Origin: JAKAJA01 sp037440125
Lineage (GTDB): Bacteria; Acidobacteriota; UBA4820; DSQY01
Length of the DNA: 15,410 bases
NCBI GenBank assembly: GCA_037440125.1
Contig: JBBIUU010000066.1
Coordinates: 1 to 15,410, forward strand
Direction: 5' to 3'
The position numbers and the translations under genes were made by a program. This document shows positions 1-9,277 of this stretch, in pieces. Each line of letters starts with the position of its first letter. Position 1 is the stretch's first letter. The notes beneath the pieces are model-generated. The model searched no databases, had not been told where the DNA came from, and saw nothing but the letters and a program-made list of their open reading frames with translations.

Positions 1-35
1 ACGTCTAACGTCTAACGTCTAACGTCTAACGTCTG
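1..35. repeat. Heptameric tandem repeat (ACGTCTA)n
   Basis: Four exact copies of the 7-base unit ACGTCTA are followed by one copy ending in G. The array is cut by the window edge, so its full length is unknown. It lies just downstream of the accC stop codon (minus strand) and no hairpin terminator is visible there. Two other arrays in the window, near 11709 and 11782, also have a 7-base unit but a different sequence. Confidence 0.95.
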
Positions 36-50
36 TCGTCCGACCACTCC

Positions 51-1385
<1,335 letters not shown>

Positions 1386-1392
1386 GAGGGGG

Positions 1393-1953
<561 letters not shown>

Positions 1954-1978
1954 CGGGTCCCCGATCTCGTGCCGATTA

Positions 1979-1984
1979 AGTATA
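1979..1984 (-). promoter_or_regulatory. Possible -10 box for accBC
   Basis: Read on the minus strand, TATACT stands about 25 bases upstream of the accB start at 1953, in the 82-base gap after ligA. A good -35 partner at 16-18 bases is not visible, so this is only a candidate. If it is used, transcription would start near 1972, which favours the ATG at 1953 over longer starts. It would let accBC be expressed separately from the upstream genes. Confidence 0.35.
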
Positions 1985-2035
1985 CACCATAACGCCGGAG
2001 GCAAGGGGCGGCGCCCCGGCCCGGCCACCGTGCCC

Positions 2036-4057
2036 TCAGGGGCGGTTCAGTGGGGAGAAATCGCCTGACAGAACCTGGAGGAGGGCGGCATCGTCCAGGA
2101 CCGGGACGCCCAGCTTGCGTGCTTCCTGGAGCTTGGAGCCGGCCTCCGAGCCCGCCACCACGGCGCCCGTGGACTTGCTCACGGACCCCGCCACCTTGGC
2201 GCCCATGGCCTCCAGGGCGGCCTTGGCCTTGGGCCTCGGCATGGATTCCAGGGTCCCCGTGAGGACGAAGGTCCAGCCCGCGAGGGGCCTCTCGCCCTTG
2301 GGGCGTTCGGGGGCCACGAGGGTGAGCCCGGCGGCGCGGAGTCGATCCACCATCGCGCGGTTCTCGGGGACCTCGAAGAAGGCCACCACCTCGGCGGCCA
2401 CCTTGGGACCCACGCCTTCGACCTCCTGCAGGTCCTCGGCCGAGGCGCCCATCAGGGCGTCGAGGCTCGTGAAGCGCTCCGAGAGGGCCTTGGCCGTCTC
2501 CTCGCCCACCTGGCGGATGCCCAGGGCGTAGAGCACCCTCTCGTAGGGACGCGTCCTGCTCGCGGCGATCTGAGCCAGGAGGTTGGCGGCCGACTTCTCG
2601 GCCATCCGGGGCAGGGCGGCCGCGGTCTCCTCGGTCAGCGCGTAGAGGTCGGGCAGGCGCTTCACCAGGCCTCCCTCCACGAGGTTCTCCACCAGGACCC
2701 GGCCCAGCCCGCCGATGTCCATGGCGTCCCGGGAGGCGAAGTGGCGCAGGCCCTCTTTGAGTTGGGCCTTGCAGGAGCGGTTCGCGCACCGGAGGATGGC
2801 CTCGCCCTCGGGCCGATGGACGGGACCGCCGCACACGGGGCAGGCCTTCGGGAACTCGAAGGGCACGGCGACGACGGGGCGCTTGTCCGCGTTCACGCGG
2901 ACCACGTAGGGGATGACCCCTCCGGCCCGCTCGATGAGCACCGTGTCGCCCTCGCGGACGTCCTTGCGGCGGACCTCCTCCTCGTTGTGGAGGGAGGCGC
3001 TGGAGATCATCACGCCGGCCAGCCGCACGGGCGCCAGTTTGGCCACGGGGGTGAGGGCGCCGGTGCGCCCCACCTGGATGTCGATCGCCTCCACCGTGGT
3101 CTCGGCCTGCTCGGCGGGGAACTTGAAGGCGATGGCCCAGCGGGGCGATTTGGAGGTGGCGCCGGCCTGGGCCTGGAGGTCGGTGGGGGAGAGTTTGATC
3201 ACCACGCCGTCCGCGTCGTAGGGCAGGGTATGGCGCTTCGCGGTCCATTCGCGGCAGTAGGCTAGGACCTCCTCGAGGCCGCGGCAGAGGCGGTGACGCT
3301 GGTCCACCGCGAAGCCCCAGCGCGCGAGGTCCTCCAGGACGCCCGCCTGGTCCGCGGGCTCGTACCCCTCGCTGTGGATCACCTGGTAGCAGTAGCAGGC
3401 GAGGGGCCGCGAGGCCGTGACGCGGGGGTCGATCTGGCGGAGGCTGCCCGCGGCCATGTTCCTGGGGTTGGCGAAGACGCTCTGGCCCTCCTCCTCTCGC
3501 CGCGCGTTGAACTCCGCGAAGACCTGGATGGGGAGGTAGACCTCGCCGCGCACCACGAGGAGCGGCGGGGCGCCGTGCAGGCGCGACGGGACGTCGGGGA
3601 TGGTCCGGAGGTTGCCCGTCACGTCCTCCCCCGTCTGGCCGTCGCCCCGGGTCGCCCCCTGGACGAAGGCGCCGTCGCGGTAGGCGAGGGCCACGGAGAG
3701 GCCGTCGAGCTTGAGCTCGCACACGAAGGCCAGGTCCTCGCGGCCGAGGCGGCGGACGAGGCGCTCGTGCCACTCCCTGACGTCCTCCTCGTCGAAGGCG
3801 TTGTCGAGGCTCAGGAGGGGAGCGGGGTGCGGCACCGGCGCGAATGCAGCCGAGGCGGTGCCCCCCACGGTGCGCGTGGGCGAGTCGGCCGCGGCGAGCT
3901 CCGGGAAGCGCGCTTCGAGCTCCGCGAGCTCGCGCTCCAGGGCGTCGTACTCGGCGTCCGAGATCTCGGGGGCGCTGAGCTCGTAGTAGAGGCGGCGGTG
4001 CCGCACGAGCTCCGCCCGAAGGAGGGCGACCCTGGACTCCGCGCCGCGCCGGTCCAT
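2036..4057 (-). CDS. ligA: NAD-dependent DNA ligase
   Basis: This is the essential replicative ligase that seals nicks using NAD+ and forms a covalent lysyl-AMP intermediate. At 673 aa it is full length. Domains in order are: Ia NMN-binding region with YYELSAPEISDAEYDAL (24-40), adenylation domain with KLDG and active-site K116, OB fold (about 320-400), four-cysteine zinc site C406, C409, C424 and C429, helix-hairpin-helix region (about 505-560), and C-terminal BRCT domain (about 588-670). All expected catalytic residues are visible. The ATG is 2 bases after the histidine-kinase stop and is preceded by a G-rich Shine-Dalgarno (GGGGGAGG), which suggests translational coupling within the operon. 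Pairing ligA with a sensor kinase is an unusual neighbourhood but need not be functional. Confidence 0.98.
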   Translation of the reverse strand: MDRRGAESRVALLRAELVRHRRLYYELSAPEISDAEYDALERELAELEARFPELAAADSPTRTVGGTASAAFAPVPHPAPLLSLDNAFDEEDVREWHERLVRRLGREDLAFVCELKLDGLSVALAYRDGAFVQGATRGDGQTGEDVTGNLRTIPDVPSRLHGAPPLLVVRGEVYLPIQVFAEFNARREEEGQSVFANPRNMAAGSLRQIDPRVTASRPLACYCYQVIHSEGYEPADQAGVLEDLARWGFAVDQRHRLCRGLEEVLAYCREWTAKRHTLPYDADGVVIKLSPTDLQAQAGATSKSPRWAIAFKFPAEQAETTVEAIDIQVGRTGALTPVAKLAPVRLAGVMISSASLHNEEEVRRKDVREGDTVLIERAGGVIPYVVRVNADKRPVVAVPFEFPKACPVCGGPVHRPEGEAILRCANRSCKAQLKEGLRHFASRDAMDIGGLGRVLVENLVEGGLVKRLPDLYALTEETAAALPRMAEKSAANLLAQIAASRTRPYERVLYALGIRQVGEETAKALSERFTSLDALMGASAEDLQEVEGVGPKVAAEVVAFFEVPENRAMVDRLRAAGLTLVAPERPKGERPLAGWTFVLTGTLESMPRPKAKAALEAMGAKVAGSVSKSTGAVVAGSEAGSKLQEARKLGVPVLDDAALLQVLSGDFSPLNRP

Positions 4058-4059
4058 CC

Positions 4060-5394
4060 TCAGCCGCCTCCCCCGAGGGGCAGGTGCCCCCGGAAGCGGG
4101 CGCCCTGGACGCTCCCGGGTGCGAGGTCGAGGGAGCCCCCCGACTCCTCGAAGATGCGGCGCGCGATGGGGAGCCCCAGGCCGGTCCCGCCCGTCTTCGT
4201 CGTGAAGAAGATCTGGAAGATCTCGTCGCGCTTCTCCTCGGGGATCCCGGGGCCGTCGTCCTCCACTTCGAAGAGGAGGCGCCCGCCCTGGACCGACGCC
4301 CTGAGGGCGAGGTGGCCGCCGGATTCGAGGGCCTGGAGCGCGTTGAAGACGAGGTTGTTGAGCGCCGTGCGGAGGAGGTTCTCGTCGGTGTCCACCATGG
4401 GGAGGTCGTCGGGCGCCTCGACGGCGATCTGCACGCCGCGCTGGCGCGCCTCCTCGGCCACGAGCGCGGCGATGGATTCGAGGACCGCCCTGGGCCGCAC
4501 GGGCTGGGGCGCCGAGTTGAGGGGGCGGGCGAAGAGGAGGAAGTCGTTGACGAGGCGCTCGAGGCGGCGGATCTCGCGCTGGATCGGCGCGATCCAGTCG
4601 TGGAGCTTCTCGGGCGTGGCGCCCGAGGCGGCTTCCTCCTCCAGGAGCTGGAGGTTCATCTGGATGGAGTTCAGGGGGTTCTTCACCTCGTGCGCGATGC
4701 CGGAGCTGAGGAGGCCCAGGTAGCTGAGGCGCTGCTGGTCCTGGGATTCGGCCTCCACCCTTCGCGTGAGCTTCAGGAGGCGCAGGACGTAGAGGAAGGC
4801 GATGCCGAACAGGAAGAGGATGATGATCATGAGGCCGAGGATTTTCATGACCATCTCATTCCGGAACTGCGTGGCCTGCTTGGCCAGCACGGACTCGCTC
4901 ACGGAGAGGATGGCCGTCCCCATCTTTCCCGGCTCGATGGGAACCTTGACCGAGATCGGAATGCGGTCCTTGGTCTCCACCTGCCGCTCGCCGGGCTTGA
5001 GGCCCTGGGGGTCCAGCCCCTGGACGAGGTAGCCGGCCCTGAGCCGGTCCTCGCCCTTCACGAGGTTCCCCTTCTCGTCGTAGAGCTCGTACGAGTCGAA
5101 GATCTTCTTGTCCGTGAGGAACTCGTTGAGGCGCGTGCTGATGACCTTTTGCTGCTGGTACCCCGTGAGGGTCTGGCTCGTGGGTACCCTGGCGAGGGAG
5201 GTCTCGAGCTCCCTGGAGTACCCGTGGAGCATCCTGAAGACCTCCTTGTTGCTCAGGTCCGTGATGACGATGTAGGAACCGAGGCCGAGGACCGTGATGA
5301 AGATGGCGGCGAAGAGGATCGAGGCCCAGAGGAGCTCGCGGCGGTAGGCGGAGCGGTGGTCCCTCACGGGCGCACCGGGGAGGGGTCGGGGCAT
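4060..5394 (-). CDS. Membrane sensor histidine kinase
   Basis: This is a 444-aa two-component sensor kinase anchored in the inner membrane. Transmembrane helix 1 is at about 21-44, an extracytoplasmic sensor region at 45-180, and helix 2 at 183-206. A short linker leads to a HisKA domain whose phospho-acceptor is H235 in SSGIAHEVKNPLN. The ATPase domain shows the N box (LNNLVFNALQA, 345-355), G1 box DDGPGIP (379-385), F box (FQIFFTTK, 393-400) and G2 box GGTGLGL (402-408). The close match to AHEVKNPLNSIQMNLQLL resembles NtrB/AtoS-type kinases, which often partner sigma-54 activators, but no response regulator is adjacent. It is therefore an orphan in this window and its signal is unknown. The start is 1 base after the aroC stop (TGAGATG), with GGGAG upstream. 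Confidence 0.93.
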   Translation of the reverse strand: MPRPLPGAPVRDHRSAYRRELLWASILFAAIFITVLGLGSYIVITDLSNKEVFRMLHGYSRELETSLARVPTSQTLTGYQQQKVISTRLNEFLTDKKIFDSYELYDEKGNLVKGEDRLRAGYLVQGLDPQGLKPGERQVETKDRIPISVKVPIEPGKMGTAILSVSESVLAKQATQFRNEMVMKILGLMIIILFLFGIAFLYVLRLLKLTRRVEAESQDQQRLSYLGLLSSGIAHEVKNPLNSIQMNLQLLEEEAASGATPEKLHDWIAPIQREIRRLERLVNDFLLFARPLNSAPQPVRPRAVLESIAALVAEEARQRGVQIAVEAPDDLPMVDTDENLLRTALNNLVFNALQALESGGHLALRASVQGGRLLFEVEDDGPGIPEEKRDEIFQIFFTTKTGGTGLGLPIARRIFEESGGSLDLAPGSVQGARFRGHLPLGGGG

Positions 5395-5395
5395 C

Positions 5396-6544
5396 TCAGC
5401 GCTCCCGGAGGGTTTCGAGGTACGACCCGATGTTGGCGCGAAGCTCGGCCACGCTGTCGCCGCCGAACTTCTCGCCCAGGGCTTCCGCGAGGCACAGCGC
5501 CATGGCGGCCTCGCCGATGACCGCGGCGGCGGGCACGGCGCACACGTCGGAGCGCTCGACCTGCGCGGTGCCGGGCCGCTTGGTGAGGAGGTCCGCCGAG
5601 GGCAGGGGGCGCATGAGCGTGGCGATGGGTTTCGCGAAGGCGGTCACGCGAACCTCCTCGCCGTTGGTGATGCCGCCCTCGATGCCTCCCGCGCGGTTGG
5701 TGGCGTGGTGGAAGCCGCGGGTGGGGTCGAAGAGGATGGCGTCGTGGGCGGAGGACCCTGGCCCCGAGCTGACGGCGACGCCGTCGCCCACCGCCACGGC
5801 CTTCACGGACGGGATGGACATGAAGTACTGGGCCAGGCGCCCGTCGAGCTTCCGGTCCCACTGCACGTGGGAGCCAAGCCCAGGCGGCACGCCCCGGGCC
5901 AGGACGAGGATGCTCCCGCCGAGGGTGTCGCCCGAGGCCTTCGCGGCGTCCACCGCGGCCATGGCCCGCTCGCGCGCGGCGGCGTCGGGGATGGGCATCT
6001 CCCCGTCGAGCCCGGCGCAGTCGTCGAAGGCGACGGGCCCCGTGAAGAGAATGTCTCCGATGCCGGTGACGCACGAGGCGATCTCGATGCCCACGGCCTC
6101 CAGGAGCGTGCGGGCGACGGCGCCCGCGGCGACGCGCATGGCGGTCTCGCGGGCGCTGGCGCGCTCGAGGATGTCGCGGGCGTCGCGGCGGCCGTACTTG
6201 AGCGCGCCCGCGAGGTCCGCGTGGCCGGGGCGCGGGAGGGTCACGGCCCGGTCCGCGGCGCCCTCCCTGGGCCCCACCGCCATGGTCTCCGCCCAGGCCT
6301 TGTGGTCGGCGTTCCGCAGGAGGAGCGCGATGGGACTCCCGAGGGTCTCGCCTCGCCGCACGCCGGAGAGAATCTCGACGCGGTCCGACTCGATGCGCAT
6401 GCGCGCGCCCCTGCCGTAGCCGCGCTGGCGGCGCGCGAGCTGGGCGTCGATCTGCGCCGCGGTCAGCGGGAGCCCCGCGGGGCACCCCTCCACGATGGCG
6501 CAAAGGGCGGGGCCGTGGGATTCACCGGCGGTGAGGAACCGCAT
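5396..6544 (-). CDS. aroC: Chorismate synthase
   Basis: This enzyme catalyses the last step of the shikimate pathway, 5-enolpyruvylshikimate-3-phosphate to chorismate, using reduced FMN. With the ATG at 6544 it is 382 aa, normal for the family. The signature GESHGPAL contains the conserved H10, RQRGYGRGARMRIE is at 39-52, and a second conserved histidine is H108 in LPRPGHADLAG. The C-terminal RSDVCAVPAAAVIGEAAMAL is also family-typical. The open frame runs 17 codons further upstream, but the ATG at 6544 has a perfect AGGAGG 5 bases away (6550-6555 on the plus strand) and starts exactly at the conserved MRFLTAGESH, so it was chosen. It is flanked by the site-2 protease and histidine-kinase genes in the same direction. 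Confidence 0.97.
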   Translation of the reverse strand: MRFLTAGESHGPALCAIVEGCPAGLPLTAAQIDAQLARRQRGYGRGARMRIESDRVEILSGVRRGETLGSPIALLLRNADHKAWAETMAVGPREGAADRAVTLPRPGHADLAGALKYGRRDARDILERASARETAMRVAAGAVARTLLEAVGIEIASCVTGIGDILFTGPVAFDDCAGLDGEMPIPDAAARERAMAAVDAAKASGDTLGGSILVLARGVPPGLGSHVQWDRKLDGRLAQYFMSIPSVKAVAVGDGVAVSSGPGSSAHDAILFDPTRGFHHATNRAGGIEGGITNGEEVRVTAFAKPIATLMRPLPSADLLTKRPGTAQVERSDVCAVPAAAVIGEAAMALCLAEALGEKFGGDSVAELRANIGSYLETLRER

Positions 6545-6611
6545 GGGACCTCCTAAGGGCCTATCCGAAAACAGGCTCTGGACTCGAGGATACAACGCCG
6601 GGACGCGGCCC

Positions 6612-7517
6612 TCAATTGAAGCCGGCGAACGGCGAGGGCATGAAGCAGAGGAGGAACATGACGATCGCCGCGAGCCCGAGGGAGGCCTGGCCCCGCGACA
6701 GGGGTGCGCCGTCGTCCAGGCACGGCGGGTGCCGCAGCCCGAGGACGAAGAAGATGAGCGCCGCCCACACGAGCCACTGCGGCTGAAGGATGGCGTAGGC
6801 GAGCAGGAGCACGGCGACCCCCGTGCTGACCCATCGGTGCCGGCCCCGGGCGAAGGCGTAGAGGACGTGGCCTCCGTCGAGCTGGCCCACGGGGAGGAGG
6901 TTGAGCCCCTGGATGAAGAACCCCAGCCACGAGGCGAGGAGGATGGGGTTGGCGAAGAGCGTCTGGGTCCAGCGCTGGTCGCCCACGATCATCGCTTGCA
7001 GGCCCCAGTAGGCCACCGGGAGGTTCACGTCGGTCCCCAGGTCCACGGGCGCGTGGTAGCCCCAGCGCGCCAGGACGAAGCCCACCACCGCGAAGGCGCT
7101 GGTGGCGGCGAACCCCCACAGCGGGCCGTCCGCGCCCACCTCCATCAGCACCCCGCGCGTCGGGATGACGCCCTTCAGCCGGATGAAGGCGCCGAAGGTG
7201 CCCAGGGAGAAGACGGGGGGCCCGGGGATGAAGTAGGGCCAGGTGGCGAGGATGCCGTAGCGCCTCGCGGTGAGGAAGTGCCCCATCTCGTGCGCCAGGA
7301 GGATGAGGATGAGCGTCAGGGAGAAGGGCACGCCTGCGCCCAGCGCGGCCGGGTGCCGCGCCACCTCGGCGACCAGATCGACGGGACCTAGGTCCGAGTA
7401 GCGAGCGTCGAGGGACACGCCCGCCAGCAGGGTGGTCAGCAGCGTGAGACCGAAGAGGACGCCGTGCCGCCAATGGAGCGGCTCGGCGTTCCGCTCAGGC
7501 GTCCGGACCTGTTCCAA
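6612..7517 (-). CDS. Site-2 protease family (M50) membrane metalloprotease
   Basis: This is a polytopic intramembrane zinc protease of about 301 aa. The catalytic motif HEMGH is at residues 76-80. The second metal-binding stretch NLLPVGQLDGGH is at 206-217 and contributes D214. Several hydrophobic helices are evident (for example about 20-34, 64-79, 137-150, 194-206, 233-262 and 279-293). A C-terminal RHPPCLDDGAPL segment is typical of the cyanobacterial/plant EGY-like branch of this family. No PDZ domain is seen. The substrate is unknown; family members release membrane-tethered regulators such as anti-sigma factors. The codon at the 5' end is TTG (7515-7517), only 3 bases after the HU stop, with only a weak AGG upstream; no better ATG or GTG lies before the catalytic core. 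The start is therefore the least certain point. Confidence 0.92.
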   Translation of the reverse strand: MEQVRTPERNAEPLHWRHGVLFGLTLLTTLLAGVSLDARYSDLGPVDLVAEVARHPAALGAGVPFSLTLILILLAHEMGHFLTARRYGILATWPYFIPGPPVFSLGTFGAFIRLKGVIPTRGVLMEVGADGPLWGFAATSAFAVVGFVLARWGYHAPVDLGTDVNLPVAYWGLQAMIVGDQRWTQTLFANPILLASWLGFFIQGLNLLPVGQLDGGHVLYAFARGRHRWVSTGVAVLLLAYAILQPQWLVWAALIFFVLGLRHPPCLDDGAPLSRGQASLGLAAIVMFLLCFMPSPFAGFN

Positions 7518-7520
7518 TGC

Positions 7521-7784
7521 CTATTCGAAGAACCGGCTGGAGGGCTTGAACTTGATGGTCTTCCCGGGAGGGATCTGCACCGCTTCGCCCGTCTTGAGGT
7601 TGCGGCCCACCCCGCGCTTCCGCTCCTTGACGCGGAAGACGCCGAACCCGCGGAACTCCACCTTCTGCCCCTCGGCCAGGGCGTCGCGGATGGCGTTGAA
7701 CACCATGTCCACGGACTCCTGGGCCTTCTGCTTGGGCACGTTGGCCACGCGGGCCACTTCCAGAACGATATCGGCCTTAATCAT
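7521..7784 (-). CDS. HU/IHF family DNA-binding protein
   Basis: This is an 87-aa nucleoid-associated protein of the HU/IHF fold, which binds and bends DNA as a dimer. The N-terminal helices (MIKADIVLEVARVANVPKQK) are followed by the KVEFRGFGVFRVKERK strand region and the DNA-gripping arm RNLKTGEAVQIPPGKTIKF (61-79). The arm has RNLKTGE where most members have RNPKTGE. The ATG at 7784 has GGGAGG about 8 bases upstream. Sequence alone cannot separate HU from IHF alpha/beta, and the lone copy could act as a homodimer. It sits between the RsbV/RsbW-like pair and the protease gene. Confidence 0.95.
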   Translation of the reverse strand: MIKADIVLEVARVANVPKQKAQESVDMVFNAIRDALAEGQKVEFRGFGVFRVKERKRGVGRNLKTGEAVQIPPGKTIKFKPSSRFFE

Positions 7785-7799
7785 TCATGAACCTCCCGT

Positions 7800-7830
7800 G
7801 CCGGGGACGGCGCCGCGCGCCCTCCCCGGC
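7800..7830 (-). promoter_or_regulatory. GC-rich hairpin between STAS gene and HU gene
   Basis: An inverted repeat pairs GCCGGGGA (7800-7807) with TCCCCGGC (7823-7830) and, after one C-C mismatch, GGCGC (7809-7813) with GCGCC (7817-7821), leaving a 3-base loop. This makes a 13-bp stem-loop in the 68-base gap. No T-run follows on the minus strand, so it is not a standard intrinsic terminator. It could stabilise the upstream mRNA end, partly attenuate readthrough, or regulate HU translation, whose Shine-Dalgarno begins a few bases after it. Confidence 0.5.
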
Positions 7831-7852
7831 GGACCCGGGGATTGTAGGACGG

Positions 7853-8191
7853 CTACTTGAAAGAAGCAATAGCCTCGTCCAACGTCTCGTACGTCTCGAA
7901 GACCGCCGCCAGCTGGGTGATGGACAGGAGGTCCTTGATCTTCTTCGTCAGCTGGGCCAGCTTGAGCGTGGCCTGCTGGTGGCGCGCCGTGGTGTAGGCG
8001 GCGACGAGTTCGCCGAGCCCGGTGGAGTCCATGAAGGACACCTCGCCGAGGTCGATGATGATCTTCTTGTGGCCCTGGCCGAGCAGTTCCTTGATCTTGT
8101 CGCGCATGTTCACGTCCCCGCTGCCGAGGGTGATGGTGCCCTTCAGCTCGAGGATCGTCACGCCGTCCTTCTCGTAGACCCGGTTACTCAT
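7853..8191 (-). CDS. STAS-domain anti-sigma factor antagonist (RsbV/SpoIIAA-like)
   Basis: This 112-aa single STAS domain has the family fold: a first strand pair (VTILELKGTITLGS), a central strand IIIDLGEVSFMDSTGLG and C-terminal helices. The DSTGLG motif (55-60) carries the phosphorylatable Ser56, at the same position and in the same local sequence as RsbV. In partner switching, the unphosphorylated form binds the kinase and frees its sigma factor. Its ATG overlaps the last 8 bases of the upstream kinase gene (ATGAGTAA), with AGGAGG upstream, a classic coupled pair. No sigma factor or PP2C phosphatase gene is adjacent, so the regulated target is unknown. Confidence 0.93.
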   Translation of the reverse strand: MSNRVYEKDGVTILELKGTITLGSGDVNMRDKIKELLGQGHKKIIIDLGEVSFMDSTGLGELVAAYTTARHQQATLKLAQLTKKIKDLLSITQLAAVFETYETLDEAIASFK

Positions 8192-8654
8192 GTGCCGCCT
8201 CCTGACGTTGAGTGCTTTCGTCCTTCTTGAGGGCCACGGTCATCTCGAGACCGAACCACCCCCCCCGATGCCTGAGGAAACGCGTTTTATCCAACAGCTG
8301 TCTGATGAGGAAGATTCCGCGCCCGTTGGGCCGGAAGAGGTTCTCCGGGTTGCGGGGATCGCCGAGGACCGCCTCGTCGAACCCCTTGCCCTGGTCCCAC
8401 ACCTTCATGACGAACTCGTTCTCGTCGGCGTCGAACTCCACCTCGATGGTCTTGGTGGCGTCCTTCTTGTTGCCGTGGAGGACGGCGTTGTTCACGGCCT
8501 CCCGGAGGGCGAGCGTGACCCAGTCCATGCGCTCTTCGGGGATGCCGACCTCCTGGGCAAGCTGCGTCAGGACCGAGTGGAACAGGTCCGTGTACCGCAG
8601 GTCCGAGGGGACGCTGAAGTGCGCGTGGAAACGGCCGGGACCGGCTTCAGACAT
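8184..8654 (-). CDS. Anti-sigma regulatory factor / serine kinase (RsbW-like)
   Basis: This is a 156-aa GHKL-fold ATPase of the RsbW/SpoIIAB/BtrW class. Such proteins bind a sigma factor or another target and phosphorylate the cognate STAS antagonist. Visible motifs are the N box EAVNNAVLHGN (about 52-62), G1 box WDQGKGFDE, and GRGIFLIRQL as the G2-like helix. The open frame extends to 8876, but the upstream portion is arginine/proline-rich and non-conserved. The ATG at 8654 has GGAGGAG 4 bases upstream and lies downstream of a good promoter. It is the first gene of the minus-strand block and overlaps the STAS gene by 8 bases, which supports a working kinase-antagonist pair. Confidence 0.92.
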   Translation of the reverse strand: MSEAGPGRFHAHFSVPSDLRYTDLFHSVLTQLAQEVGIPEERMDWVTLALREAVNNAVLHGNKKDATKTIEVEFDADENEFVMKVWDQGKGFDEAVLGDPRNPENLFRPNGRGIFLIRQLLDKTRFLRHRGGWFGLEMTVALKKDESTQRQEAAHE

Positions 8655-8715
8655 GGTCTCCTCCGGGGCCGCTTCCGGGCGGGGTACGGCGATGCAAGCT
8701 CTTCCTCCAGCGAGG

Positions 8716-8744
8716 AGTATAAGGGATGGGCCGGGGGCGGTCAA
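8716..8744 (-). promoter_or_regulatory. Sigma-70-type promoter for rsbW-like operon
   Basis: On the minus strand, TTGACC (8744-8739) and TATACT (8721-8716) are separated by exactly 17 bases. Transcription would start near 8708, giving a 5' untranslated region of about 55 bases before the RsbW-like ATG at 8654. Both boxes are 5 of 6 matches to consensus in a strongly GC-rich background. Confidence 0.7.
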
Positions 8745-8825
8745 TCGTTTTCGGGGGGTTCGATTGCGGCCGGGGGCGGACAGCGCCGGTTGCCCCAGGG
8801 GGCCTTCCCGCGCCGCCGGCACCCC

Positions 8826-8855
8826 TTGGCCTCGTGGGCCGCGAGAGCCTACAAT
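8826..8855 (+). promoter_or_regulatory. Possible sigma-70 promoter for dehydrogenase operon
   Basis: TTGGCC (8826-8831) and TACAAT (8850-8855) are separated by 18 bases. The -35 match is moderate. It is the only convincing plus-strand -10-like box seen in the divergent region, but the first gene starts about 420 bases downstream. Confidence 0.35.
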
Positions 8856-8866
8856 ATACCGGGTGA

Positions 8867-8880
8867 GCAGGTTCACCTGC
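8867..8880. promoter_or_regulatory. Operator-like inverted repeat GCAGGT-TC-ACCTGC
   Basis: A perfect 6-bp dyad with a 2-base centre lies about 12 bases after the possible plus-strand -10 box, which is where a repressor site would sit. An alternative nested pairing GTGA/TCAC (8863-8866/8873-8876) overlaps it. No regulator gene is adjacent to suggest which protein binds. Confidence 0.35.
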
Positions 8881-9127
8881 GTCGCTTGGGTTTTGGGGGG
8901 TCACTATCCCGTCTGAAGACGCGTCGTGCCCCCGCGGGAGGAGGGCCGGCCCACGGGCCGTGCTCCGCTTCCACGCGGATGGGCTGAGCAGGCTGCTGAG
9001 CAACCCGCATGGGCCGCGCGCAAGAGGCTTGGAGGCCAGATGGTAGGCGCGGCGACGAGACAGGGCGGGCCCCCTTTCCAGGAGCCGCAACAACGCAGAT
9101 GGCCGCCAAATCCCTTGCGCCCTTCGG

Positions 9128-9232
9128 GTTGCCGCGGCACGGCCCCGCCTGCGGTGTTGTCGCTCCTAGACGATCTGCAGAGACATCGACGGCGTCGCGA
9201 CGCCTTGCATCCGGGGCCGTGGCGCAGGCAAC
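9128..9232. repeat. Long imperfect palindrome upstream of dehydrogenase gene
   Basis: GTTGCC (9128-9133) pairs with GGCAAC (9227-9232), and CACGGCCCCG (9138-9147) pairs perfectly with CGGGGCCGTG (9212-9221). A TCTGCAGA palindrome (9174-9181) lies near the centre and a 14-base palindrome GGCGTCGCGACGCC is at 9191-9204. The ends GTTGC...GCAAC and the total length resemble the palindrome at 13032-13132, so both are probably degenerate copies of one dispersed element. It ends 45 bases before the dehydrogenase ATG. Confidence 0.8.
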
Positions 9233-9277
9233 GCAACCCATGGGGGTTCTCAGTAGCCTGCCAGAAAGGGGGGAGAC

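Larger units (their letters stand above)
8655..9277. other. Divergent intergenic region
   Basis: This stretch of about 620 bases separates the minus-strand block from the plus-strand operon. It holds the minus-strand promoter at 8716-8744, a possible plus-strand promoter at 8826-8855, an operator-like inverted repeat at 8867-8880, an imperfect inverted repeat whose arms are 8948-8965 and 8996-9013, and the 105-base palindrome at 9128-9232. Open frames crossing it have no recognisable protein features. If the 8826-8855 promoter is used, the dehydrogenase mRNA has an untranslated leader of about 415 bases. Confidence 0.7.

Noticed and set aside
1..35. CRISPR repeat array
   Set aside because: The units are 7 bases, directly adjacent with no spacers, so this is a simple tandem repeat.
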